DNA of 64,000 bases from Virgibacillus sp. AGTR. Its GTDB lineage: Bacteria > Bacillota > Bacilli > Bacillales > Amphibacillaceae. The notes beneath the pieces are model-generated. The model saw only the letters and a list, made by a program, of their open reading frames with translations. It searched no databases and was not told the DNA's origin. Shown one piece after another: positions 10,387 to 18,761 of this stretch (position 1 is the first letter of the stretch; every line of letters begins with the position of its first letter). Made by a program: the position numbers and the translations under genes. The stretch covers positions 1 through 64,000 of the forward strand of contig NZ_JAJERH010000001.1 in the NCBI RefSeq assembly GCF_016919725.2, in the 5' to 3' direction.

Positions 10387-10415
10387 TAGTATGAATCGAC
10401 GAAGATTTATTATAC
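10387..10415 (-). promoter_or_regulatory. SigG-type promoter
   Basis: On the minus strand GTATA (10415-10411), a 17-bp spacer, then CATACTA (10393-10387). This fits the published forespore consensus GHATR-N17/18-CATnnTA exactly and lies just upstream of the YhcN-type lipoprotein gene. Confidence 0.65.
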
Positions 10416-10521
10416 TTTTTTTTACTACCTTTATCTGGCAGACACACCATTTTTGTTTCAGACAATATATATATTATGCGGGGACACTATGACTAACCCT
10501 TACAATTTAAGGAGGGGTAAA

Positions 10522-10758
10522 ATGGACATTCCTGATTACGATAAAGCGTTGTACTACACACTTTGGGGACAATGGGATGATTTACTCGTACTCATGGTAC
10601 GTACAAAGGATGATTTACTTTCAAAAAAAATTCAGCGATTTCTACATGCTTACCATTATTCAATAGACGAACGTAAAATTATGAATTCCCATGATAACCT
10701 GCTTTATTATTTAGACCATGCCATGAAGCATGAGCCATCCATTGCCATGGAACTATAA
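10522..10758 (+). CDS. YhdB-like small protein
   Basis: A 78-residue protein rich in aromatic residues (DYDKALYYTLWGQWDDLLVLMVRTKDDLLSKK is its core, at residues 5-35). It resembles the YhdB family of Bacillaceae, whose function is unknown. I chose the ATG at 10522 because AAGGAGG lies 7 bases upstream; the in-frame ATG at 10453 has none. It is divergent from the YhcN-type gene and convergent with rsgI. Confidence 0.75.
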   Translation: MDIPDYDKALYYTLWGQWDDLLVLMVRTKDDLLSKKIQRFLHAYHYSIDERKIMNSHDNLLYYLDHAMKHEPSIAMEL

Positions 10759-10798
10759 TTTTGTTTCAAAGTGATTACTATGTTAAGCGCGCATAAAA

Positions 10799-10862
10799 AG
10801 AGCTGTCAAATATTTCATGTATCTCATACGTGCATGATATGTGACAGCTCTCTTTTTTTATT
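10799..10862. terminator. Bidirectional terminator between yhdB and rsgI
   Basis: AGAGCTGTCA (10799-10808) pairs with TGACAGCTCT (10842-10851), with further pairing in the loop. T-rich tails occur on both strands (CTTTTTTTATTTTT on plus; CTTTTTATGC on minus). Confidence 0.85.
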
Positions 10863-10883
10863 TTTCGAACCAAATGCTCCTAT

Positions 10884-12092
10884 TTAATCGTCACCATAAC
10901 GCTCTTCTCTATCTTGATGTTTTTCATTTTTATGATAATGCTGACCGCTTCTACCCCTTTCTTCATAATCCTCTTCTTTGTAGTCGTTTTCATCTTCATC
11001 CTTATCCCGGTGATGATGCCATTCATCATCATCCCAATTACGGTGATTATTCTGATGCTTATCCCTAGGATCATTGTTATTTTTTCGTTGTTTGGACTTG
11101 TTTTTTTGTTTATTCTGGTTATGTTTTTTTGGATCCTTCTTATCTTTTTTTTCGTACTTCATTCTTTTTTTGTCTTTGTTATGATTAGCATTATTTTTCT
11201 CAACAGATGTTTTCTTTTTTTCGTGTTGTTCAGGGACAGCTCTCTGTTTACTAATATCAGGTGTTATTGGTGCCTGTTCCTTAGAAGTGTTGTTACTTTT
11301 AGATGAATTCGTTTCCCCTGAATCTTCAGTAGTGGACTCTGAATGATCGTTTTCCTTTGAATTATAAAATGAATTAATTATAGCTTTATCTTGATCATTC
11401 ATCATTTTTTCTGAATTAGACGTATCGACCACTTCATCTTTATCTTGGATAGCTTGAGCCATTATTTCATTCATGGATTTATTGGTTTTCTCCGCTTCTT
11501 CTCTAATTTTTTCTGGTACGAAAAAGGTTGCAATTTTCCAATCGGAATCACCTTCAGGGAAATAGCCGTCTAAACTGTCCAAAATAGATGTATCTGGATC
11601 CTTTAGGCTTACACCTACCAACATATTCTTTTGATTATTTATTAAACCTGTTTCCTCACTTTTATCCATAATCATATGTATAACTTCATCGAGGTTTTTA
11701 TTTTCATAATTAGTTAATTTATCTAATATTAGTTCAGCATCATCATTAACTGGTCTTATTGATTGAACCAGCATATTTTCAGTTACCTCTAGCTCTATAC
11801 TAGGGTTAATATCAATACTTACATAAGCATATGTTTTACTCTTCTCCATAACAAAATAAAAAGGTAGCACAAATAAAAGCATGACACTTACTAGAGCAAG
11901 CAAACGAAGCGAAGCATTCATTTTATTCCCACCAAAAGAGAACAGTAATCCCTTTTTCGCCTTCATTGGTTTAAATGACACTTCGGTACCTAATTCAGCA
12001 TTTTTTACCGGTACTGCTTTATAGAAAGCCCCTTCTTCTGTTAATACAATCATATACTTGCGATGCTGTTCCATGATGATCCCTTTTTTCAC
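10884..12092 (-). CDS. rsgI: Anti-sigma factor RsgI
   Basis: Membrane-bound inhibitor of SigI. Residues 1-50 are the cytosolic RsgI N-terminal domain (MKKGIIMEQHRKY start), 62-81 the membrane helix, and from 90 the extracellular YVSIDINPSIE domain. From about residue 225 the chain is low complexity, and the last 110 residues are almost only K, H, D, E, N, R and G. The start is GTG, overlapping the sigI stop by 4 bp (GTGA). Clostridial RsgI proteins carry carbohydrate-binding modules in this position; none is seen here. Confidence 0.92.
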   Translation of the reverse strand: MKKGIIMEQHRKYMIVLTEEGAFYKAVPVKNAELGTEVSFKPMKAKKGLLFSFGGNKMNASLRLLALVSVMLLFVLPFYFVMEKSKTYAYVSIDINPSIELEVTENMLVQSIRPVNDDAELILDKLTNYENKNLDEVIHMIMDKSEETGLINNQKNMLVGVSLKDPDTSILDSLDGYFPEGDSDWKIATFFVPEKIREEAEKTNKSMNEIMAQAIQDKDEVVDTSNSEKMMNDQDKAIINSFYNSKENDHSESTTEDSGETNSSKSNNTSKEQAPITPDISKQRAVPEQHEKKKTSVEKNNANHNKDKKRMKYEKKDKKDPKKHNQNKQKNKSKQRKNNNDPRDKHQNNHRNWDDDEWHHHRDKDEDENDYKEEDYEERGRSGQHYHKNEKHQDREERYGDD

Positions 12093-12820
12093 TGACCCAC
12101 CCCCTTCAAATAATCTTTAAGGTATAGATAGTCCTCCGTAAGTACAATAAATATAGCTAGAATGTATTTTCTATTACGTTCTAACGTCTTTTTACTGACA
12201 TCTACTTTTTTAACTAAATCCTTAATTGGCAGCTTCCGTTTGGCTAATACATACTCCTTCATTTGTTGATCCTCATACAAGATTCTTGCGGTACGAATCG
12301 CTGACTCACGCGCATCTCTATGCTTAGGAGATACTTCTGTTAATTCAGCTAAGCTCATCTTGTACAGTTTTAATTTTTCTATAAAATCCATTATTTCTTG
12401 TTTCCGATACCACGCATCCTGTTCTAATTGATACATTTCTTTAACAGCCAATATTTCTGTTGGATTCTCCATTTGTTCAGCATCATAGGTTTCATCTAAA
12501 GATACTGCAACTGGACGTTTTTGTGTATAACGAATATAGTCTATTACCTTTCGCTTGATAACTAATTTTGCAAAAGATAAAAACGAGCTCCCCCTTTCCG
12601 GAACATACGATTGTATCGCTTCATTGAAAGCGGAAAGACCAATACTAAATTCATCATCTTTTTTTGGATCAATATACCGTTTACATACCTCAGACACACA
12701 CTTCGCAATGAAGGGTTGATATGTTTTTAAAAGATAATTTTGTACGTTTTGATCTCCTTGCTGGGCACATATAATCATTTCTTCTAGGGGAGTATCCTTT
12801 AATGACTTGCTCATCATCAA
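12089..12820 (-). CDS. sigI: RNA polymerase sigma factor SigI
   Basis: Sigma-70-type factor of 243 residues. The region 2 part contains FSIGLSAFNEAIQSYVPERGSSFLSFAKLVI, and the C-terminal part ends with the SigI-specific LPIKDLVKKVDVSKKTLERNRKYILA helix-turn-helix. In B. subtilis SigI serves heat and cell-wall stress and is held by RsgI; the coupled rsgI here matches that. Three ATG codons open the frame; the nearest purine tract is a G-run 10-15 bases upstream. A weak SigI-like motif (CGCCC ... ACGAA) occurs about 20-60 bp upstream, suggesting autoregulation, but with low certainty. Confidence 0.93.
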   Translation of the reverse strand: MMMSKSLKDTPLEEMIICAQQGDQNVQNYLLKTYQPFIAKCVSEVCKRYIDPKKDDEFSIGLSAFNEAIQSYVPERGSSFLSFAKLVIKRKVIDYIRYTQKRPVAVSLDETYDAEQMENPTEILAVKEMYQLEQDAWYRKQEIMDFIEKLKLYKMSLAELTEVSPKHRDARESAIRTARILYEDQQMKEYVLAKRKLPIKDLVKKVDVSKKTLERNRKYILAIFIVLTEDYLYLKDYLKGVGQ

Positions 12821-13281
12821 ACTGAAGCCCCCCCAGCCATTATAGTTTTCGTTCTTTTCAAATCGTTTTTGGGCGTAGGCCTTTTATATTTACGTTTCAT
12901 TCCATATTCATCATTTATATATATATTATTCACGATGTATTCACCATCTTTATTCAGAGTATCAAAAAAGTCTTTCACAATTTTTCAGATTGTTTCATAG
13001 CAGTAGTTGACTGCTTTTTCCATACGTTACGCTATTGTTTATATTTACAAAAGCGGGGCGAGTCCCAAAACCATCAGTTATGTATTAAATATACGTGTAT
13101 ATTCTCATAGCACGAGTTATTATATCTTAACGTAAGGTTTTACAAGTGGCTAGGACAAAACCGTTACATTTTGTTTAAAATAAAATTACTAGCCTATCTC
13201 TATTATGTAACATTTTGTTCACATTGTCTTTAATCAATTTTTACCTATGACTTTCTGCTCATATTCAATTTGATTTTTCTT
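12821..13281. other. Gene-free stretch upstream of sigI
   Basis: AT-rich sequence with stop codons in all frames. Apart from the likely sigI promoter region at its left end I see no gene, RNA or repeat. Confidence 0.5.
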
Positions 13282-13490
13282 AGAACAAAAGCGGAAGCGC
13301 ACGAATAGAAACGTAATCACTGGAGCAAGTCAACGCAGATAAAGCAATCACGGTGTGCTTGCGAATCGATGATGACTTAGATTAGGATAATTCGTGAAGT
13401 CACCTAGCTTCTGGGAGCTGGAGCTGGACGCAGCTCAACACGCCCAAGTTTGTCCACATGGGAAAATTTTATATTCCTAAACCACAAAAA
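13282..13490 (-). repeat. Dispersed repeat family B, copy 2
   Basis: Full-length copy running from AGAACAAAAGCGGAAGCGC to the A-run of the cdhB terminator. Landmarks are GAAACGTAATCACTGGAGCA, GTGTGCTTGCGA, GATGATGACTTAGA, GCAGCTCAACACGCCC and GTCCACATGGG. Confidence 0.85.
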
Positions 13491-13516
13491 AACCTCTGGA
13501 ACTCACCAGAGGTTTT
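13487..13516 (-). terminator. Intrinsic terminator of the carnitine operon
   Basis: AACCTCTGG (13491-13499) pairs with CCAGAGGTT (13506-13514). On the minus strand the stem is followed by TTTTTTTGTGG. The copy of repeat B starts exactly at this T-run. Confidence 0.9.
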
Positions 13517-13531
13517 TCTTGCTTCCACCTT

Positions 13532-14005
13532 TTATTTTTTTCTTCGAATACCGATAACGCGTCCTGCTTCCTTTGGTTTTTCTTCAGGCATACAACTATC
13601 TGCGATTTCATCAACATTCGAAAGGATAGCTGTTGGAAACGGTGCAGACTTCCCAGTTGAATGGTCAATCCCCATCAGTAACTGCTCACTTGTCGCAGCT
13701 CTTTTTCCGTCTTCACCATATAATTCGAAGAAAGCATGTACACGCTTATTATCATAATCCAACATCTGAAACGATACTTCTATTGGCTCAGCAACATTCA
13801 TTTCCGCCAAATAACAAACATGTGTCTCTAATGTGAATAATGTATAATTTTCTTGATTACGTACTTCTTCCGTCAGACCTATAGTATACATAAGTTTATC
13901 CACAGCTCGGCTAAAAACTCGAACATATTCTGCATCATTCATATGGCCATTATAATCAATCCATTCTTCTCGAACACTATCTTGTAAAATAATCGAGCTT
14001 GGCAT
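13532..14005 (-). CDS. cdhB: Betainyl-CoA thioesterase (hot-dog fold)
   Basis: Hot-dog thioesterase of 157 residues with the 4HBT-type motif DYNGHMNDAEYVRVF. Next to a carnitine dehydrogenase and a dehydrocarnitine cleavage enzyme, the likely reaction is betainyl-CoA to glycine betaine plus CoA, as described for Pseudomonas CdhB; this is inferred from context. I start at 14005 because GAGGG (14017-14013) lies 7 bases upstream. An ATG at 14035 would overlap cdhA but has no ribosome site. Confidence 0.75.
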   Translation of the reverse strand: MPSSIILQDSVREEWIDYNGHMNDAEYVRVFSRAVDKLMYTIGLTEEVRNQENYTLFTLETHVCYLAEMNVAEPIEVSFQMLDYDNKRVHAFFELYGEDGKRAATSEQLLMGIDHSTGKSAPFPTAILSNVDEIADSCMPEEKPKEAGRVIGIRRKK

Positions 14006-14021
14006 TAACATTCCCTCATTT

Positions 14022-15005
14022 CTATATGTCGCCATTAATTGTAGCAGCAGGCCAGTATTTCTTTAATAACTCCTGTAATTCTATTAAAAATTGATCTCTA
14101 CGTTCTTCTAATTCTTCCATTGTGGTCCCAGCGGTTTGGCTTTCACAGCCAGTTATTACTTTCTCTGTAAGCTCATCCGTTAACTCTGGCGCTACAAGCT
14201 TGGTCCATGGTAGCTTTAATGCTGGACCAAACTGTTCAAGAAGATGCTTCATGCCTTCTTTTCCCCCACCCATATGCAAGGTCATGAATGGTCCCATTAA
14301 TGCCCAGCGTAAACCAGGTCCATATACAATAGAAGCGTCGACCTCATCAGTCGTTGCTATACCGTCATTTACGATATGCAAAGCTTCTCTCCAAATTGCT
14401 TCCATTAATCGATCTGCGACATGTCCTTCAATTTCTTTCTTAATGACAAGTGGCTTCATACTCATTTGGTCATAGAAGCTTCTTGCTTTTTCAATAGTAG
14501 ATCCAACTGTTTTATTACCACCCACTATTTCAACTAAAGGCATTAAATATACAGGATGAAACGGATGTGCAACTATCACTCTTTCAGGATGATACAAACA
14601 ATCTGCCTGTAATGTACTTGGTAGAATACCTGAAGTACTTGAAGCAATTATAGTAGCTTCTGAAGCATGCTGATCTATTTCTGCAATTACCTTACGTTTT
14701 AATGCTTCACGCTCTGGAACATTTTCTTGTACATAGTCTGCAGTTGATACTGCTTTTTGTAGATCCTTCTCGAATGATAAATTAGAGAGTGATGCCCCTG
14801 GAGCTAATCCTGTTTCCTTCATTGCCGGCCAAGCTCTATTCACCGCATCCCTTGTCCGTTTTTCTGCTGCTGGATCTGGATCACTTGCTGTAACTCGATA
14901 TCCATTTGCTAAAAATCTCGTGATCCATCCATTACCAATAACACCAGTTCCAACCACGGTGATATTTTTGATTTTTTTTGTTGATTCTAAAGCTTCTATT
15001 GTCAT
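14022..15005 (-). CDS. cdhA: L-carnitine 3-dehydrogenase
   Basis: NAD-dependent oxidation of L-carnitine to 3-dehydrocarnitine. The 3-hydroxyacyl-CoA dehydrogenase fold is clear: Rossmann motif VVGTGVIGNGW near residue 18, SSTSGILPS, and the catalytic histidine region VAHPFHPVYLMPLVEIVGG. A single-domain length of 327 and the position next to a BKACE-family enzyme, a thioesterase, a GbsR-type regulator and a BCCT carrier point to carnitine rather than fatty-acid substrates. It is 6 bp from cdhC. Confidence 0.85.
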   Translation of the reverse strand: MTIEALESTKKIKNITVVGTGVIGNGWITRFLANGYRVTASDPDPAAEKRTRDAVNRAWPAMKETGLAPGASLSNLSFEKDLQKAVSTADYVQENVPEREALKRKVIAEIDQHASEATIIASSTSGILPSTLQADCLYHPERVIVAHPFHPVYLMPLVEIVGGNKTVGSTIEKARSFYDQMSMKPLVIKKEIEGHVADRLMEAIWREALHIVNDGIATTDEVDASIVYGPGLRWALMGPFMTLHMGGGKEGMKHLLEQFGPALKLPWTKLVAPELTDELTEKVITGCESQTAGTTMEELEERRDQFLIELQELLKKYWPAATINGDI

Positions 15006-15011
15006 GCTGAT

Positions 15012-15905
15012 TTATTCCCCTTTACTGTATGGGTTTCTTAGTTTTAAATATTCTCGTGCTTCTTGCGGATTCATTACATCATGTCCCAATCCTTGGATTT
15101 TTTCAACAGCCTTGTCGACAAGTTGTTCATTCGTTGCTAACTTTCCTTTTTTCAAGTATAAATTATCTTCTAAACCTACTCGTGCATTTCCTCCCTGAAC
15201 AACAGATTCAGTGACCATTGGCAATTGCATTTTGCCAATACCAAACGCAGCCCATTTTGCATTTTCAGGTAAACGATTTTTCATATATGCTAAAGTTTCT
15301 GCGTCTGCGTCTGCTCCCCAAGGAATTCCCAAACAAAATTGATACATCGGATCACCATCAATAAGTCCCTCTTGTAGTAATTGATTAGCAAAGCGAATAT
15401 GTCCCGTATCAAAGCATTCAAGCTCAGGTTTAACCCCGCTCTCTTTTATTAACTTAGCTTGTTTACGTAGCCAAGTAGCAGGACTAATATAGATTTGATC
15501 ACCAAAATTAACACTGCCACAATCCAATGTACAGATCTCAGGAAGTAATAATCCAACTGGCTCATGTCGTTCCTCAGGCGTTTGAATATCTGTACCTTTC
15601 CCACCTTTTGTCGGGTCTGCTTCACTTGGTAGCCAGTCACCACCTCCACCAGCTGTAAGATTTAGAACAACATCTGTATCAGACTCACGGATTCGTTCAA
15701 CTACTTCTTGGAATAATTGAACATCGTGACTTAATTTACCAGATTTTGGGTCACGCACATGTATATGTGCAATGGTTGCACCTGCTTTTGCCGCTTTAAT
15801 CGCTGAATCAGCAATTTCCTTCGGTGTCACAGGAACGTGCGGACTTTTTTCTGCAGTCTCTCCTGCTCCGGTTACTGCACAAGATAGAATTACTTTTCTA
15901 TTCAT
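15012..15905 (-). CDS. cdhC: Dehydrocarnitine cleavage enzyme (BKACE family)
   Basis: Zinc enzyme of the beta-keto acid cleavage (DUF849/KCE) family, 297 residues. The opening KVILSCAVTGAGE and the metal-binding HIHVR (47-51) are characteristic. With acetyl-CoA it would turn 3-dehydrocarnitine into betainyl-CoA and acetoacetate. The start at 15905 is set by GGGGG eight bases upstream. It overlaps the end of the regulator gene by 8 bp, so the two are translationally coupled. The related 3-keto-5-aminohexanoate cleavage activity is the main alternative. Confidence 0.85.
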   Translation of the reverse strand: MNRKVILSCAVTGAGETAEKSPHVPVTPKEIADSAIKAAKAGATIAHIHVRDPKSGKLSHDVQLFQEVVERIRESDTDVVLNLTAGGGGDWLPSEADPTKGGKGTDIQTPEERHEPVGLLLPEICTLDCGSVNFGDQIYISPATWLRKQAKLIKESGVKPELECFDTGHIRFANQLLQEGLIDGDPMYQFCLGIPWGADADAETLAYMKNRLPENAKWAAFGIGKMQLPMVTESVVQGGNARVGLEDNLYLKKGKLATNEQLVDKAVEKIQGLGHDVMNPQEAREYLKLRNPYSKGE

Positions 15906-16458
15906 ATTTATTACCCCCTGCTTGTTTTTTGGGAACATGTTGAAATATTTCGCCACTCTCAAAGAAAGAAATTAATCGTTTGATCCAGTCATAATAATCC
16001 ATCCACGCTTTTAACTCAATTGTAATTTCAGTTATTAACTGCTCATTTGTATCAGGTAGCTTTTCTACATGATTTAGATCATTCAACTTTTCTTTTAACT
16101 TTTGTTCAAAATGGATATGTTTATTGATTGCATTATGCCACGTTGAAGTAAACAGTGACGTGAAAGTTTGATAATAGTCTTGCTCAACCTGATACAAATC
16201 TTTTCGAACGCCTTTTTTAAAAACACGTTCTGCGATATTTAAGTCAATCATTTCACGGACAACCTGGCTCATTCTTGTCTTGCTCATACCTGTTTCCGCA
16301 GAGAGTTCATCCAAGGTCATTGGCTTGCCCTGCATATAAATAATTCCTAAGACACGTCCAACTGTTGTAGACACTCCAAAAGATTGCATATTATCTGCAA
16401 TCTTTTCCACAAAGTGTGATTGAATTTCTACTATTCCTTTATTTGATTGTGACGACAT
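15898..16458 (-). CDS. GbsR-type transcriptional repressor
   Basis: A 186-residue MarR-like winged-helix protein of the GbsR/OpcR group. The HTH lies around LDELSAETGMSKTRMSQVVREMIDLNIAERVFKKG, and the C-terminal helical part has aromatic residues that could form a quaternary-amine pocket. B. subtilis GbsR senses choline for glycine betaine synthesis. Here a carnitine or betaine ligand is likely because of the genes it precedes. AGGATGG lies 7 bases before the ATG at 16458, which is preferred over 16467. The intergenic region to the BCCT gene holds a perfect inverted repeat. Confidence 0.85.
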   Translation of the reverse strand: MSSQSNKGIVEIQSHFVEKIADNMQSFGVSTTVGRVLGIIYMQGKPMTLDELSAETGMSKTRMSQVVREMIDLNIAERVFKKGVRKDLYQVEQDYYQTFTSLFTSTWHNAINKHIHFEQKLKEKLNDLNHVEKLPDTNEQLITEITIELKAWMDYYDWIKRLISFFESGEIFQHVPKKQAGGNKYE

Positions 16459-16573
16459 ATTAACCATCCTTTTTTAATCTTAGGAAACTGTATCATGGCA
16501 GAAGAAATTTCGAAACCAAGATTTTTTGTAGCATTATGGAGTATATAAGAGAATATTGAAGCTGACATTATAT

Positions 16574-16605
16574 AAACTTTATAAATAATAAATTTTATAA
16601 AGTTT
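16574..16605. promoter_or_regulatory. Candidate operator of the GbsR-type regulator
   Basis: AAACTTTATAAA (16574-16585) and TTTATAAAGTTT (16594-16605) form a perfect 12-bp inverted repeat with an 8-bp spacer. It lies in the middle of the divergent region. A minus-strand TATAAT overlaps its left flank, and a plus-strand TTGAAG-N17-TTATAA overlaps the left arm, so a bound repressor could block both directions. Confidence 0.6.
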
Positions 16606-16707
16606 ACGTATTATTTGCCGTTTGTTTGCTCTTCCCCTGTTTGCTACGATTAATAAGTCCTTAAAATCGGAAAAAGCATTATAATAAAGAAAGGTTTTGA
16701 TTCTTAT

Positions 16708-18300
16708 ATGAATTTTAAATTAATTGATTGGCCAACGTTTTTAGGGGCACTTGTCATATTATTAGGAGTATCACTTCCACTTATTATTTTCCCTGAGGCT
16801 GGAGCTGAAGTTATAAATGAAGCGAACGCATTTATGACAGGTAATTTTGGTATCCTTTATTTACTGTTAGGTTTGGCATCATTTATCTTTTTATTATTTG
16901 TGGCCTTCAGTAAGAATGGTAGAATTAAGTTAGGAAATAAAGAAGAGAAAAAGGAATTTAATACCTTTTCTTGGGCTGCCATGTTATTTGCAGCTGGTAT
17001 CGGATCCAGTATCCTTTACTGGGGTATGATCGAGTGGGCATACTATTATCAAGGACCACCGTTTGGAGTGGAAGCAAAGTCAAAAGAAGCAATCCAGTGG
17101 GCATCTTCATACGGTATTTTTCATTGGGGTCCGATTGCATGGGCTATCTATACATTACCTGCATTGCCAATCGCTTACTTCTATTATGTACGTAAAAAGC
17201 CAGTCTTAAAAATTAGTGAAGCTGTTAGACCAATACTTGGTAATCTTGTTGATGGACCAGTAGGAGTAATCATTGACATATTATTCATGTTTGGGTTAAT
17301 GGGAGGTGCTGGCACAACATTAGCGTTAGGAACACCGATGATCGCTGAAGGTATCCATGATCTAACAGGGATCCCGGTGACATTAGGTTTAAAAGCAGGG
17401 ATTATGTTACTATGTACTTTAATCTTTGCAATTAGCGCTTATTCTGGATTACGTCGAGGAATAAAAATATTAAGTGATATCAATATTTGGCTAACTATTA
17501 TCTTAATGGCTTTTGTTTTTATATTCGGACCAACCCTTTTTATTAGTGAAACAACTTTCTCAAGCCTCGGAATTCTTGCAGATAACTTCTTCCGAATGGC
17601 AACATGGCTAGAACCATTTCGAAATTTTGGTGGTTTTACAGAAACAGGCTTCCCTGAATCTTGGACCGTGTTTTATTGGGCATGGTGGGTTGTTTATGCA
17701 CCATTTGTAGGTCTATTTGTTGCTCGCATCTCTCGAGGGAGAACGATTAGAGAAATGATTCTCGGTACAATGATTTATGGAACATTTGGTTGTATTCTCT
17801 TCTTTGGTATTCTTGGAAACTTTGGTCTCTATTTACAATTATCGGGATCGTTTGATGTCATTGGCTTTATGAATGATAATGGTGCACCTGCTGCAATTAT
17901 TGCCATTCTTCATCAATTACCAATGGCTGATATGATTGTAGGTTTATTCACTATTCTTGCCGTCATTTTTCTATCGACAACCTTTGATTCTTCTTCCTAT
18001 ATTTTGGCAGCAGTTGTTCAGAAGCGAATTAAAGGAGAGCCTTTACGTTGGAACAGATTATTTTGGGCGTTCACCCTTTGTCTATTACCTCTCGTATTAA
18101 TGTTTATTGGTGATTTAAAAGCATTACAAACAGCAAGTATTGTTGCTGGATTCCCACTTATTTTGATTATGTTTCTGTTAGCATGGTCATTTATGAAAGC
18201 TTCTAACTACGATATGCAAGCATCTAGAGATTTTAAATCTCCCACCATCCACATAAATAGAAAGGAAATAGAGGAAAGATCCAACCAATCAAAATACTAG
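16708..18300 (+). CDS. BCCT transporter (carnitine/betaine, CaiT-like)
   Basis: Twelve-helix carrier for quaternary amines, 530 residues. Family motifs are GSSILYWGMIEWAYYYQGPPFG, FHWGPIAWAIY and TVFYWAWWVVYAPFVGLFVARISRGR. The aromatic substrate box (WAWW) is present. Overall it recalls CaiT, but the stretch after it (YAPFVG) is closer to the sodium-coupled BetP type than to the CaiT antiporter, so uptake driven by sodium is likely. Divergent from the carnitine genes, it should import carnitine. Its AAAGG site is 13 bases from the ATG, rather far. Confidence 0.88.
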   Translation: MNFKLIDWPTFLGALVILLGVSLPLIIFPEAGAEVINEANAFMTGNFGILYLLLGLASFIFLLFVAFSKNGRIKLGNKEEKKEFNTFSWAAMLFAAGIGSSILYWGMIEWAYYYQGPPFGVEAKSKEAIQWASSYGIFHWGPIAWAIYTLPALPIAYFYYVRKKPVLKISEAVRPILGNLVDGPVGVIIDILFMFGLMGGAGTTLALGTPMIAEGIHDLTGIPVTLGLKAGIMLLCTLIFAISAYSGLRRGIKILSDINIWLTIILMAFVFIFGPTLFISETTFSSLGILADNFFRMATWLEPFRNFGGFTETGFPESWTVFYWAWWVVYAPFVGLFVARISRGRTIREMILGTMIYGTFGCILFFGILGNFGLYLQLSGSFDVIGFMNDNGAPAAIIAILHQLPMADMIVGLFTILAVIFLSTTFDSSSYILAAVVQKRIKGEPLRWNRLFWAFTLCLLPLVLMFIGDLKALQTASIVAGFPLILIMFLLAWSFMKASNYDMQASRDFKSPTIHINRKEIEERSNQSKY

Positions 18301-18348
18301 CCAATTATCATTTCATGAACACAAATAATCTATATAGACTTTATTTTC

Positions 18349-18387
18349 TATAACTGCTGAGGAATTTTTTCTCGGCAGTTATTTTTA
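18349..18387 (+). terminator. Terminator of the BCCT gene
   Basis: ATAACTGC...GAG (from 18350) pairs with CTC-GGCAGTTAT (18371-18381) around an AATTTTTT loop and is followed by TTTTTATG. Confidence 0.75.
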
Positions 18388-18761
18388 TGTAGAGACAATA
18401 ATAACCATCATAACTTCGCTATAGCAATAAAAGCAAAAACTAGACCAGACAGGCCTCCAAGCAACATACATTTCGCAAGGAGGCTCTAACGTTCGTCGTG
18501 AAATTATTCACAAATTGCCCAAGAAAAAACTAGGCGTTTTCTACAAACTGAAGGTGGTGTATCATCATTTCGTTTACATTCAGCAACTGAAATATACGAG
18601 ACTACAGTTATAAAAGAGAAACAGTACAAATCTCGGAATGGAGCTTCTTTGCTTGCAGGGAAAATAAACATTTCCCAGGGAAGGAGAGTGTACTCCAGTT
18701 GTGTTAAAAGAGAGCAGAGTTATTTGAAAGTGCTTTTTCACTCCTCTGAAGGAAGCAATAT
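18388..18761. other. Gene-free stretch
   Basis: No credible gene with a ribosome site on either strand. Short self-complementary pieces occur (GGCCTCC...GGAGGCT at 18450-18485). The block at 18600-18690 looks like decayed repeat sequence, but I cannot tie it to family A, B or C. Confidence 0.4.

Noticed and set aside
10914-11306. 130-residue hydrophobic frame antisense to rsgI
   Set aside because: It is the mirror of the low-complexity K/H/D-rich tail of RsgI read in reverse; no ribosome site.
12840-12885. SigI-type promoter before sigI
   Set aside because: CGCCC and ACGAA boxes are seen, but the match is weak and the spacing is uncertain, so it is mentioned only under sigI.
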